DNA of 64,000 nt from CAVTHW01 sp963734625 (lineage in GTDB: Bacteria > Acidobacteriota > Terriglobia > Bryobacterales > Bryobacteraceae), in NCBI GenBank assembly GCA_963734625.1, contig CAVTHW010000018.1, forward strand, positions 1 to 64,000, read 5' to 3'. The first letter of the stretch is position 1, and every line of letters begins with the position of its first letter. Position numbers and translations under genes: made by a program. This document shows positions 28,439 through 36,918 of the stretch, in pieces. The notes under the pieces were generated by a model that saw nothing but the letters and a program-made list of their open reading frames with translations, did no database searches and was not told the origin of the DNA.

Positions 28439-28672
28439 CTATTTGTGGGACTTCACGGCCGCCGCATGCTCCATCGCCTTCTTCTGGTAAATGGCGCCGG
28501 CGACGCGCTTGCCGGCCGCTACCGAGCCGTACTCCTTGGCAGCCGATGCGGCGATCTTGTTGAAGTTGCCGGTGGTCTTGGTGCGGCCGAGCCGCTTCAC
28601 GGCTGCCATGCCGCGCGCGCCCTTCGGCTTGTCGCCCTCGGACACGGGTTTCATCTTCGGTTTGTTTGCCAT
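28439..28672 (-). CDS. Small basic protein of unknown function
   Basis: 77 residues, strongly Lys- and Ala-rich: MANKPKMKPVSEGDKPKGAR at the start and KVAGAIYQKKAMEHAA-like helical sequence at the end. Composition suggests a nucleic-acid-associated or disordered protein. It is divergent from the flavin reductase gene with about 30 bp between starts. No family recognised. Confidence 0.6.
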   Translation of the reverse strand: MANKPKMKPVSEGDKPKGARGMAAVKRLGRTKTTGNFNKIAASAAKEYGSVAAGKRVAGAIYQKKAMEHAAAVKSHK

Positions 28673-28701
28673 AATTGTAGACCCGCTCCAGGAGCCCGAC
28701 C

Positions 28702-29235
28702 GTGATGAAAGATCTGCCTCTGTCTAAAGTCTATCAGTTGCTCGAACCGGGTCCGGTGGTCCTGCTGACGACCGCCCGCAAGGGCCGCGCCAACGTCATG
28801 ACGATGTCCTGGCATATGATGGTCGAGTTTGAACCGCCGCTGGTTGCCTGTGTCGTCAGCAACGCGAATCACAGCTTTGCCGCATTGCGGGCGACGAAAG
28901 AGTGCGTGATTGCCATTCCGGCGCTGGCACTGGCGCCCAAAGTCGTGGAAGTCGGCAACTGCTCGGGCCGGGATATGGAGAAGTTCGAGACGTTCGGTCT
29001 GACGCCGGCGCCAGCCGAGCGCGTGGCGCCGCCTCTGGTGGCCGAGTGTTTCGCCAATCTCGAATGCAAGGTGGCCGATACCCGTTTCGTCAACAAGTAC
29101 AATCTCTTCGTCCTTGAAGTGCTCAAGGCCTGGATCGATCCGGCGCAGAAGAATCCGAAGACCATCCACCATCACGGATACGGCCGGTTCGCGGTGGATG
29201 GCGAAATGATCAAACTGAAGTCGCGAATGCGATAG
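28702..29235 (+). CDS. Flavin reductase-like FMN-binding protein
   Basis: 177 residues of the flavin reductase-like split-barrel family (PF01613). The start (GTG 28702 or ATG 28705) has AGGAG at 28690-28694. Motifs are PGPVVLLTTARKGRANVMTMSW at the N-terminus, VVSNANHSFAALRATKECVI in the middle and KNPKTIHHHGYGRF at the end. It binds FMN and may reduce flavin for a monooxygenase or act alone. It converges on the methyltransferase gene with a 4-bp gap. Confidence 0.88.
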   Translation: MMKDLPLSKVYQLLEPGPVVLLTTARKGRANVMTMSWHMMVEFEPPLVACVVSNANHSFAALRATKECVIAIPALALAPKVVEVGNCSGRDMEKFETFGLTPAPAERVAPPLVAECFANLECKVADTRFVNKYNLFVLEVLKAWIDPAQKNPKTIHHHGYGRFAVDGEMIKLKSRMR

Positions 29236-29239
29236 CCGG

Positions 29240-30224
29240 CTACTCTCGGCCTCGCCTGCCCAGCATCAGCCCGGCGGGGTCGGCCAGGCGGATCCTCCGC
29301 ACAGTCTCGAAGCCGGCCTCGCGGAGCCACGCCGCGTACTCCGGCTCGCTGTAACTGGAGCCGGCTCGGGTGCCCACCAGCATGTTCAGCGCAGAACAAT
29401 GCCGCGGCCACCGGCGCCGTCTTGCCGGGCTCCAGAATGAAATCCTGCACGGCAATCCTTCCGCCGGGTGCTAGCGCCGCATACGAGCGGCGGAAAAGGT
29501 CCAGGTTCTCGTCCGGGCCCAGCATGTGGCAGATCTGGGAGATGAAGACCAGGTCGTAGCCCAGCCCGAACCTGCCGCTGGTGAGGTCGCCCGCGCGGGT
29601 GATGATGCGATCCGCCAAGCCCGCCTTTCGAATGTGTCGCCGGGCGATGACCAGGACCGGCGGACGGTCGAGGATTGTCGCCTGAAGATCCGGACTGGCC
29701 TGAGCGAAAGCGATCGAGTATGCGCCGGAACCGCCGCCCACATCCAACATCCGCCGCACGCCCGCCACCCCAACCGCTCGAACTACCCGAGGGGCGCGGA
29801 GACCGGCGTTGCGATGCATGGCGGCGATGAAGGCCTCGATCCAGTCCTGCCCGCCGCTCTCCGCCTTTCGCGCCGCCGTGGCGCGGCCGCCGCGGACGCA
29901 CTCCGTCAGCGTAGACCAGCGGTCCCATAGGTGGACTGTGTGCATCAAGGCGCCACGCGCACAGTCGGGCGAACGGGCGTCCAAGTACTTGGCGGTGTGG
30001 GGGGTGTTCCTAAAGCGATCTTTCTTCTTGGTGAGCGCGCCCAGGGCCGCCAGGGAGTTGAGCAGCATCTCGGTGGCGCGTGGGTCGGCGCCGATTCGCC
30101 CGGCCACTTCGCCGGCCGATGCTCCGTCAGCCACGGCGGTGAACACGTCAAGCTCGACCGCCGTGAGCAGCGCCCGGCTCTCCTGGAAGGCTCGGGCGCT
30201 GGTCGTTATTTCGTCGAAAGTCAT
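29240..30224 (-). CDS. SAM-dependent O-methyltransferase (frameshifted)
   Basis: About 327 residues. An N-terminal winged-helix dimerisation domain (ITTSARAFQESRALLTAVELDVF ... GALTKKKDRF) is followed by a class I methyltransferase core with SAM-binding MLDVGGGSGAYSIAFAQ and the ILDRPPVL strand, as in plant-type O-methyltransferases. The frame breaks at about 29393: removing one T gives FALNMLVGTRAGSSYSE and a normal end at 29240. The start ATG overlaps the TrpB2-like stop as TAATG if that gene is also corrected. The acceptor is unknown, but coupling suggests the PLP enzyme's product or a related indolic compound. Confidence 0.78.
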
Positions 30225-31583
30225 TACCCCACCGCGGGCAGTGCGGCCATGGACTGTCTTGATCGCTTCGTCGGGGTGCTCGAAATCCTGCAGATTGCCG
30301 GAGAGGTAGTTGTCGTAAGCCCCCAGGTCGAAATGACCGTGCCCCGTCAGGCAGAACAGGATGGTCCGCGGCCGTCCTTCCTCCTTCGCAACGAGGGCTT
30401 CGTCGATGGCCGCGCGGATGGCGTGCGCCGACTCGGGAGCCGGCAGGATGCCTTCCGCCTGCGTAAATTGGATCGCGGCCTCGAAGATCGGCGTCTGCAG
30501 GTAGGCCCGCGCTTCCAGGTAACCGTGATGCAGCAAATGGCTGGCCAGCGGCGAGGCTCCGTGGTAGCGCAATCCGCCCGCGTGAATGCCGGGCGGAACG
30601 AAGTCGTGGCCCAGGGTGAACATCTTGAGCAGAGGCGTCATCTTGGCGATGTCGCCGAAGTCGTAGACGAAGGATCCCTTGGTCAAAGTGGGGCAAGCCA
30701 GCGGCTCGACCGCCATCAGCCGGACCTTCGATCCCGCCATCTTGTCCAGAACGTAGGGCAGCGCGATGCCGCCGAAGCTGCTGCCGCCGCCGAAGCAACC
30801 GATCACCACGTCCGGGTCTTCGCCGGCCATCTGCATTTGAAGCTTGGACTCCTGGCCGATCACCGTCTGGTGCAGCAGAACGTGATTCAACACGCTGCCC
30901 AGCGAGTAGTTGGTGTCGCCGTGCGTGGCGGCGTCCTCGACCGCTTCGCTGATCGCGATGCCCAGGCTGCCCTGCGAATCGGGATGCTGGGCCAGCACGG
31001 CGCGCCCCGCATTGGTGTGCTGGCTGGGGCTGGCATAGACCTCTCCGCCCCAGGCGTTCATCAGCATCCGGCGGTAGGGCTTCTGCTGATAGCTGACCTT
31101 CACCATGTAGACGGTGCAATCCATGCCGAACATGCTGCAAGCCAGCGACAGCGCGCTGCCCCACTGTCCCGCTCCGGTCTCCGTCGCGAGGCGCCGTATG
31201 CCCGCCTTTTTGTTGTAGTAGGCCTGCGCCACCGCGGTGTTCGGCTTGTGGCTGCCGGCGGGACTGACGCCTTCGTACTTGTAATAGATGTGCGCCGGAG
31301 TGTCGAGTGCGGCTTCCAGGCGCCGGGCGCGGTACAGCGGCGTGGGCCGCCACAGCCGGTAGATGTCCAGCACCTCGCCGGGAATATCGATTTCCGGCTT
31401 AGGCGACATCTCCTGCTCGATCAGCGCCATCGGAAAGATGGCGGCCAGATCTTCCGGGCCAATGGGCTTGCCGGTTTGAGGATTCAGCGGCGGGGCCAGC
31501 GGCTCCTTCAGCGAGGGCAGCACGTTTACCCATACCGACGGCAGTTGCGCTTCGCTCAATAAGAATTTCGAATGATCATCCAT
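30224..31583 (-). CDS. TrpB2-type tryptophan synthase beta chain-like PLP enzyme (one frame break)
   Basis: About 452 residues from ATG 31583 (GGAG 8 bases upstream). The long N-terminus and motif order match TrpB2: RPTPLYRARRLE, YEGVSPAGSHKPNTA with the PLP Lys113, ETGAGQWGSALS and the phosphate-binding CFGGGSSFGG. It condenses indole or a similar nucleophile with serine, and no trpA is nearby. As printed, the frame runs straight into the methyltransferase. Skipping one A of ATCAAGACAG (about 30259) instead gives AIRQSMAALPAVG-stop, a normal TrpB2-like tail, with TAATG coupling. I therefore annotate two genes rather than a fusion. Confidence 0.8.
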
Positions 31584-31621
31584 AGGGTTGCTCCGGCGGC
31601 CACGGTTGAGGCATGGGGCGC

Positions 31622-31879
31622 TTATGACGAGCGGCGGCGCCTGAGGAAGAAAGGTGCAGCGAGGCCCCACACGAGCAGAAACACGACCGGGGCGCCCACT
31701 ATAATACTCGTCACCGGTTTGTTGTACTGGGTGGGAGTGGGAGTCATACCAATGGCCAGCGCGACCGCCACGCTGAGGACATGCAGGTACCAAGCCTTGG
31801 TGCCGCTCCAAAAAAGGGCCGCCAGCGCGAGAACGCCAGCGGCGGCGAATGACAAAGTTGCCAAAGTAGTAAAGGACAT
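31622..31879 (-). CDS. Small integral membrane protein
   Basis: 85 residues from ATG 31879, supported by AGGAG 8 bases upstream. A longer frame extends upstream but is not protein-like. Three hydrophobic segments (about 5-22, 28-44 and 57-77) end in a basic tail FFLRRRRSS, which fits a cytoplasmic C-terminus. The loop GMTPTPTQYNKPV is short and polar. No family recognised. Confidence 0.65.
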   Translation of the reverse strand: MSFTTLATLSFAAAGVLALAALFWSGTKAWYLHVLSVAVALAIGMTPTPTQYNKPVTSIIVGAPVVFLLVWGLAAPFFLRRRRSS

Positions 31880-32058
31880 TCTTAAGCTCCTGGTGCGTCT
31901 AGAACATTCTACTTCACCGCTTTGCTTTCCGCACGCCCCCCTATGGAACCCAAATTGCTCCCGTCTAGGGCGATGGCCGGGATTCAGTGCAGTGCAAAGG
32001 CTTATGGCGATTCTAGGCAATAAATGCACGCCTTGAGCGGAAAAATTTGCACTCCCTT

Positions 32059-32087
32059 TTGCCCAGGGGGCCATCCAGTGCTATTAT
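32059..32087 (+). promoter_or_regulatory. Sigma-70-type promoter of the OmpA-like lipoprotein gene
   Basis: TTGCCC (32059-32064) and TATTAT (32082-32087) are separated by exactly 17 bp. Start of transcription would fall near 32094, giving a short leader with AAAGGAG before the ATG at 32112. Confidence 0.6.
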
Positions 32088-32111
32088 GTTCGCCAAAGGA
32101 GAAACTTCACT

Positions 32112-32843
32112 ATGAACCGCAAAACGGGGCTCCTGCTCATGCTCGCTGTGGCGCTTGCCGCTGTCGTCAGCGTGGGGTGCGCCACCAAGAAATACGTCCG
32201 TGAAACCGTAGCGCCTGTGCAGCAAAAGGTCCAGGACGTAGAGAAGAAGAACGTTGACCAGGACAGCTCGTTGGCCAAGCTGGATAAAGCCGTTTCCGTG
32301 GCCGACGAGCGCGCCCAAGGCGCCGACAGCCGGGCCGGGGCTGCGGCTCGAGAGGCCGCTCGCGCCAACGAGCAGGCCGCTACTGCCAACACCGCCGCTG
32401 TTCAAGCTCGCGCCATGGGCGAAAAGGGCGTTGCCAGGGCCGGTGAAGTGGAGACCAGCCTCAATACCAGGGTCGGGAACCTGAGCAATTTCAGGATGGC
32501 TTCCTCCTCGACGGTATTGTTCGATCTGGGCATGAGCGTTCTGACTGACGCAGCCAAACAGGAACTCGACGGGTTCGCCGCCAAGGTCGGCTCGGAGAAG
32601 AACTTCGAGATCGAAGTTCAGGGTTTCACCGATTCGACGGGTGATCCTCAACTCAACCTGGAGCTGAGCCGGAAACGGGCGGCTGCGGTGGTTCGCTACC
32701 TGACCCTGGATAAGAAGATCCCGCTGTTCCGCGTGCAGACGCTGGGCTACGGCGAGGAGAATCCGACCAGTGACAACAAGACCCGCGATGGCCGCAAGGA
32801 AAACCGGCGAGTCGAAGTCAGGTTGTACACGGCGGGCTCCTAG
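32112..32843 (+). CDS. OmpA-family peptidoglycan-associated lipoprotein
   Basis: 243 residues. Signal peptide with lipobox VSVGC puts the lipid-modified Cys at position 23, so the protein is anchored in the outer membrane. Residues about 30-125 form an Ala-rich coiled coil (REAARANEQAATANTAAVQARA), like an alanine-zipper spacer. The C-terminal about 115 residues are an OmpA-like domain with STVLFDLGMSVLTDAAKQELDGFA, VQGFTDSTGDPQLNLELSRKRAAAV and NRRVEVRLY, which binds peptidoglycan. It tethers outer membrane to wall. A good promoter lies upstream. Confidence 0.9.
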   Translation: MNRKTGLLLMLAVALAAVVSVGCATKKYVRETVAPVQQKVQDVEKKNVDQDSSLAKLDKAVSVADERAQGADSRAGAAAREAARANEQAATANTAAVQARAMGEKGVARAGEVETSLNTRVGNLSNFRMASSSTVLFDLGMSVLTDAAKQELDGFAAKVGSEKNFEIEVQGFTDSTGDPQLNLELSRKRAAAVVRYLTLDKKIPLFRVQTLGYGEENPTSDNKTRDGRKENRRVEVRLYTAGS

Positions 32844-33415
32844 CGCAGGCGGGTGGTTAAGTCCTGAGCCAGCACCTCGGCCCGTTCGGCGAGGTTGTTG
32901 GCTCGGAGGAGGTCGGTCTTGCCGGCCTCCTCGGATTGTTGCAGGAAGGTCCGAATCTGGCCGACGGCAGCCTTCTGATCCGCTGTCAGTCTCCTCTTCT
33001 CCAAAGACCGAAGGATGGTCCGCGTTCGGTTGAAGTGTTCCGCCAGGGTTCTTTCCAGATTCTGCCTTTGCGCCGGCGTAAGGATGGGACGCAGTTGTGG
33101 CGGCGCTTCGGGCTGCGGCTGGGCGGACACTGGCGGGCCTGCCGGCGAGGGACGCTTCTGCGCCGGGCCCGGCAGCGGTTTCGGCTCGGTTGACGGCAGG
33201 GTAACGGGTGGCTGCGCGTTGGAGGGCTGCAGGGGAGGCGGTGCCTCCAATTCCGGTTCCGGCGGCGTGGTCTTAGCGGGGGCCAAGGGCGGCTGAAACT
33301 GAACTGGCGGTTTCACCGGCGGCGGCGTGGGCTGGGCCTTTCGGAAGGGCCAGCACGAGGTCAGGACCGGAGTCAGCGCCAGCACCACTATCACGGCCCG
33401 CAACCTGGCTCTCAT
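32840..33415 (-). CDS. Proline-rich lipoprotein in two-component operon
   Basis: 191 residues. A signal peptide with lipobox VLTSC makes Cys21 the lipid site. Residues about 28-115 are very Pro-rich and probably extended through the periplasm. The last about 75 are helical (ILTPAQRQNLERTLAEHFNRTRTILRSLEKRRL). It overlaps the histidine kinase stop by 4 bp, so it is translated with the kinase and regulator and may sense or report envelope state to them (inference). Its 3' end touches the convergent OmpA-like gene. Confidence 0.72.
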   Translation of the reverse strand: MRARLRAVIVVLALTPVLTSCWPFRKAQPTPPPVKPPVQFQPPLAPAKTTPPEPELEAPPPLQPSNAQPPVTLPSTEPKPLPGPAQKRPSPAGPPVSAQPQPEAPPQLRPILTPAQRQNLERTLAEHFNRTRTILRSLEKRRLTADQKAAVGQIRTFLQQSEEAGKTDLLRANNLAERAEVLAQDLTTRLR

Positions 33416-35298
33416 AATTCCGTTTTCACCCGATCGTTTGCCGCTTCGGCCGCTTCGGCTAGCGGGAAACGCAGCCAGAAGGTTGTGCCCCGTCCCGGTT
33501 CGCTACTAAAGTCGATGGTACCACTGTGCAATTGGACCACGCGAAAGCTCATGGCCAGGCCGATTCCCGAGCCCTTGGCCTTGGTAGTGAAGTACAAGTT
33601 GAAGATCTTGTCGCGCAGTTCCGCCGGGATGCCGGCTCCGCCGTCTCGAATGGCGAAAACGCACTCGCCGGCCAGGCGCCGGACAACCAGGTGCAGTTCG
33701 CCCCCCTCCTGCATGGCCTCCACTCCGTTCACCACCACGTTCAGCAGGGCCTGCTTGAGCAGGTCGCGGTCCGCGCGCAAGTCGATCGGCCCGGGATCGG
33801 CTTCCACTCTCAGCTCGACGCCGCGCCGGGCTGCCTCCGGAGCCATCAACGTGGCAAGCTCCCGGGCCAACTCCACGGCCTCCACGGCGTCGAAGTGGAG
33901 GTCCACCGGCTTGGTGAAATCCAGAAAAGTCTTGACCACCCGGTCGAGGCGGGTAATCTCCTTGGAGATTACTTCGATCTCCGTCTCGGCGCCGCAGTCG
34001 GCTCCCTCCAACTTGGCCTTTAGTACTTCCAGGTGCAGGGAGATGGAGTTCAGCGGGTTCTTAATTTCGTGGGCCACGCCTCCCGTGAGACGGCTGATGG
34101 CGGCCAATCGCGTTGACAGATCCAATTGAGTGCCAATCTCGCGCCGCGTCTCGGCGTCACGTAGCGACACCACCGTCCCCACCCGTTCCCGGCCCGGAAA
34201 ACTCTCCAGCAGCTCGACGTTGACCAGCAGACGGACGGCGGCGCGGCCCTCGCGCTCGACGGCAACCGGGTAATCCTGCAGCGAGCGCCGGAAGCCGACA
34301 GCGCCGCTGACGGCGGCGCCCAGCGCCGTGGAACCCGGAAACAGCTCCTCGATCGACTTTCCCATCAGTTCCCAGCGGCCTTTATCCAGAATGCTCTCGA
34401 CGGCCCGGCCGGCCATGATCAGACGGTCGTCGCGATCGAAAAGCAATACGGCTTCTTCCAGGCGCTCGAGCAACCGTTCGACGCCCCCGCGCAACTCCAC
34501 GGCGTCCTCGCGCGCGCCGTGGAACTGCTGGCCGAGCAGTTGCAGCTTGGATTCGAGGGCGGCTACCTCGGTGACGCCGCTTTTCGGATCGGCGGCAGGG
34601 GCCAGCGGTTCGCCACGCGCGATGCGGTCGATAGCGTCGCTCAGCCGCGCCAGCGGCCGGAAGGCGAGGTTGGAGGCCAGCATCGCCAGCAGAGCGGCGG
34701 CCAGGAAGGAGATTGACAGGGTGATGAGCAGGCGCGTAACCAGAGGCTCCAGCGTATTGCGCAACAGCACTGTCGAGATGATGATCCTCGCCTTAAAAAT
34801 CGGCGTGTCACCCAATCCCAGCGGCATCACTACCGCATAGTTCCGGTTGCGGGCAAAGACTCCCACCAACTGCCGCCAGGGGTTCAGCTTGCCCCAATCG
34901 GCCAGGCTGGCGAGAGGCGCGGCGGCCGTGCCTACGCTGACCGGGTCCGAGGACGAGAGCACCGTGCCGCGCTCGGTGATAACTTGTATCTCCAGTACCG
35001 TCCTGGAACTGGCCAGAGTGTCCTGAAGGAACCGGCTGAACTCCTCGTCCTCCCGGATGATTTGCGCCCAGAGTTCCTTCTGCTCCGAGAACGTTTCTGG
35101 CTGCGGGCGCTCGGCTATCCGCTGGTTCAAGCGCTGCACCAGCATGCCTTGCACCTGCAGAGCGGTGCTGGAAGCCCTTTCCTCCAGATCCTGGAACTTG
35201 GCGGAGGCGACGCTTTCCAGCGTGAGCGCGGACAGTGCCGTCACCACCCCCACCACCAGAACCACAATTGAGATTCGGAGCCGGTTCTTAAGTGACAT
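33412..35298 (-). CDS. NtrB-like membrane sensor histidine kinase
   Basis: 628 residues from ATG 35298. One membrane helix lies at about 10-30 and a second at about 190-215, enclosing a periplasmic sensor domain. A HAMP linker (AFRPLARLSDAIDRIARGE) is followed by a coiled coil, then a PAS domain (about 285-385). HisKA has VAHEIKNPLNSI with phosphorylated His410, and HATPase shows the N, G1 (RDGGAGIP) and G2 (GSGIGLAMS) boxes. It should phosphorylate the NtrC-type regulator encoded immediately upstream. It is a transmembrane partner for sigma-54 control; the signal is unknown. Confidence 0.9.
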   Translation of the reverse strand: MSLKNRLRISIVVLVVGVVTALSALTLESVASAKFQDLEERASSTALQVQGMLVQRLNQRIAERPQPETFSEQKELWAQIIREDEEFSRFLQDTLASSRTVLEIQVITERGTVLSSSDPVSVGTAAAPLASLADWGKLNPWRQLVGVFARNRNYAVVMPLGLGDTPIFKARIIISTVLLRNTLEPLVTRLLITLSISFLAAALLAMLASNLAFRPLARLSDAIDRIARGEPLAPAADPKSGVTEVAALESKLQLLGQQFHGAREDAVELRGGVERLLERLEEAVLLFDRDDRLIMAGRAVESILDKGRWELMGKSIEELFPGSTALGAAVSGAVGFRRSLQDYPVAVEREGRAAVRLLVNVELLESFPGRERVGTVVSLRDAETRREIGTQLDLSTRLAAISRLTGGVAHEIKNPLNSISLHLEVLKAKLEGADCGAETEIEVISKEITRLDRVVKTFLDFTKPVDLHFDAVEAVELARELATLMAPEAARRGVELRVEADPGPIDLRADRDLLKQALLNVVVNGVEAMQEGGELHLVVRRLAGECVFAIRDGGAGIPAELRDKIFNLYFTTKAKGSGIGLAMSFRVVQLHSGTIDFSSEPGRGTTFWLRFPLAEAAEAANDRVKTEL

Positions 35299-35323
35299 CG
35301 TGCGACACAAGCTGAAGCCCGCG

Positions 35324-36736
35324 CTACGCCTCCTCCACCGCCGCTCCGTACTCCTTCAGTTTATTGTGCAAGGTCTTGAGGCTGATGCCGAGGATTTCGG
35401 CGGCGCGCGTCTTGTTGTTCTTCGTGTGCTCCAGGGTCCGCAGGATCAGGGCCTTTTCCGCCTCGTCCACGGTAGCTCCCACTCGCAGCCTGACCACGCC
35501 CGCCTCGTCGCCCGCTTCCGAAACGGTCGAGGCCGGCTGGGAAGCGCCCATCTGCGGCGACAGATGTCCGGGCCGTAAAGTGCCTTCGCCCGCTATGATG
35601 ACGGCCCTCTCGAGGACATTGCGCAGTTCGCGTACGTTGCCCGGCCACTGGAGCCCGGCGAAGGTTTCGAGCACGCCCGGCTCGATGTCCGTGACCTTGC
35701 AGCCGTGCTTGCGATTCAGCTCGCGGACCAGCGCCTCGGCCAGCGCCGGGATGTCTCCCTTCCGGTCGCGCAAGGGAGGCAAGTGAATACGGAAGACGTT
35801 GAGCCGGTAGTAGAGGTCCTCCCGCACCAGTCCCTTCTGGAGCGCTGCTTCAATGTTCTTGTTGGTGGAGGCGATGACGCGCGTGTCCACCACCATCTCG
35901 GTCTTGCCTCCCAGGCGCCGCACGTGCGAGTCCTCCAGCACACGGAGCAGTTTGGCTTGGGTGCCCACGGGCATGTCGCCGATCTCGTCGAGCAACAGCG
36001 TTCCCCGCTGCGCCAGTTCGAAACATCCGGCCCGGCGCTCGACGGCCCCGGTGAAAGCGCCTCTCTCGTGGCCGAACAGCTCGCTTTCCATCAGCGTTTC
36101 CGGCATAGCCGCGCAGTTGACCGCCACGAAAGGCCCGTCGCGGCGCGGGCTGAGCTTATGCACGGTGCGGGCCACCAACTCTTTGCCGGTGCCGCTCTCG
36201 CCCGTCACCAGTACCGCCGCCGTGCTGGAGGCAACCTGCCGGATGAGCGAGAAGACCTCCTGCATGGATGGCGAGCGCCCGATGAAATCTCCCAGCACGC
36301 CGTGGTAGCTCAATTGCCGCTGCAGGCGCTCGGTCTCCTCGGCGAGCCTGGCCTGGCCCGCGGCCCGCTCGATCAGCGTGCGCAGCGCCTTGGCCTGGAT
36401 GGGTTTTTCCATGAACCAGAAAGCGCCGAGCTCGTGGATGGTGGAGACGGCGGTTTCCAGGTTTCCGAAAGAAGTGACCACGATCGAGACCGGGCCGCCG
36501 CCCTGAGCGTTGAGCCGCCGCAGCAATTCCGTGCCGTCCATGCGCGGCATCATCAGGTCCGTGACCATCACTTCGGCGGGGAAGCTGGCCAGCTTCTCCA
36601 GCGCCTCCTCCCCATTGGCCGCGGTTTCGGCCTCGCAGCCCCAAGCCGAGACCATGCTGGCCAGACCCTGGCGCTGGTTCTCCTCGTCGTCCACAATCAG
36701 CACGCGCACCGGCCGGGCGGCCTTATCATCCTTCAT
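35324..36736 (-). CDS. NtrC-family sigma-54-dependent response regulator
   Basis: 470 residues from ATG 36736. The frame is open 30 codons further, but those are not receiver-like. The receiver domain has phosphoacceptor Asp60 in VTDLMMPRMDG. The AAA+ domain has Walker A GESGTGKE at 179-186 and the sigma-54 contact loop GAFTGA at 226-231. The C-terminal Fis-type helix-turn-helix ends in RAAEILGISLKTLHNKLKEYG. It activates RpoN-dependent promoters when phosphorylated by the adjacent kinase. Only about 65 bp separates its start from the 104-bp repeat element. Confidence 0.92.
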   Translation of the reverse strand: MKDDKAARPVRVLIVDDEENQRQGLASMVSAWGCEAETAANGEEALEKLASFPAEVMVTDLMMPRMDGTELLRRLNAQGGGPVSIVVTSFGNLETAVSTIHELGAFWFMEKPIQAKALRTLIERAAGQARLAEETERLQRQLSYHGVLGDFIGRSPSMQEVFSLIRQVASSTAAVLVTGESGTGKELVARTVHKLSPRRDGPFVAVNCAAMPETLMESELFGHERGAFTGAVERRAGCFELAQRGTLLLDEIGDMPVGTQAKLLRVLEDSHVRRLGGKTEMVVDTRVIASTNKNIEAALQKGLVREDLYYRLNVFRIHLPPLRDRKGDIPALAEALVRELNRKHGCKVTDIEPGVLETFAGLQWPGNVRELRNVLERAVIIAGEGTLRPGHLSPQMGASQPASTVSEAGDEAGVVRLRVGATVDEAEKALILRTLEHTKNNKTRAAEILGISLKTLHNKLKEYGAAVEEA

Positions 36737-36800
36737 GGCAGTATTGTAAACCCCGCCGCGTGCGTCTAGTGAGCGCTCGCCTGAAGCGAGATGTATACTG

Positions 36801-36904
36801 CTAGTGTAGTGCGGCAAGCAGATCAACGAGTATGCGATCGACCGTGGGGCGGGCAGGATTGCCCGCCCCGCATGAAGGGCAGAATATCGGCCGCACTACA
36901 CTAG
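36801..36904. mobile_element. 104-bp MITE-like element with 15-bp terminal inverted repeats
   Basis: Perfect termini CTAGTGTAGTGCGGC (36801-36815) and GCCGCACTACACTAG (36890-36904). The centre forms a 10-bp perfect stem GGGGCGGGCA / TGCCCGCCCC (36846-36855 and 36860-36869) with a GGAT loop. The left 28-bp core starting AGTGCGGCAAGC recurs at 43740. No transposase lies inside, so it would be non-autonomous. It sits between the ntrC-like and DUF362 genes and could influence either. Confidence 0.65.
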
Positions 36905-36918
36905 CCAGGAAGACGTCA

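Noticed and set aside
29931..31562. 543-codon plus-strand frame
   Set aside because: It is the antisense shadow of the TrpB2 and methyltransferase genes, Arg-, Gln- and His-rich with no motif.
29172..31811. Single 879-residue TrpB-methyltransferase fusion
   Set aside because: A one-base correction restores a normal TrpB tail and TAATG coupling, and the C-terminus of the printed frame is also out of frame.
36832..36918. Start of the DUF362 protein at ATG 36832
   Set aside because: That ATG lies in the repeat element; GTG 36919 directly precedes the Tat signal.
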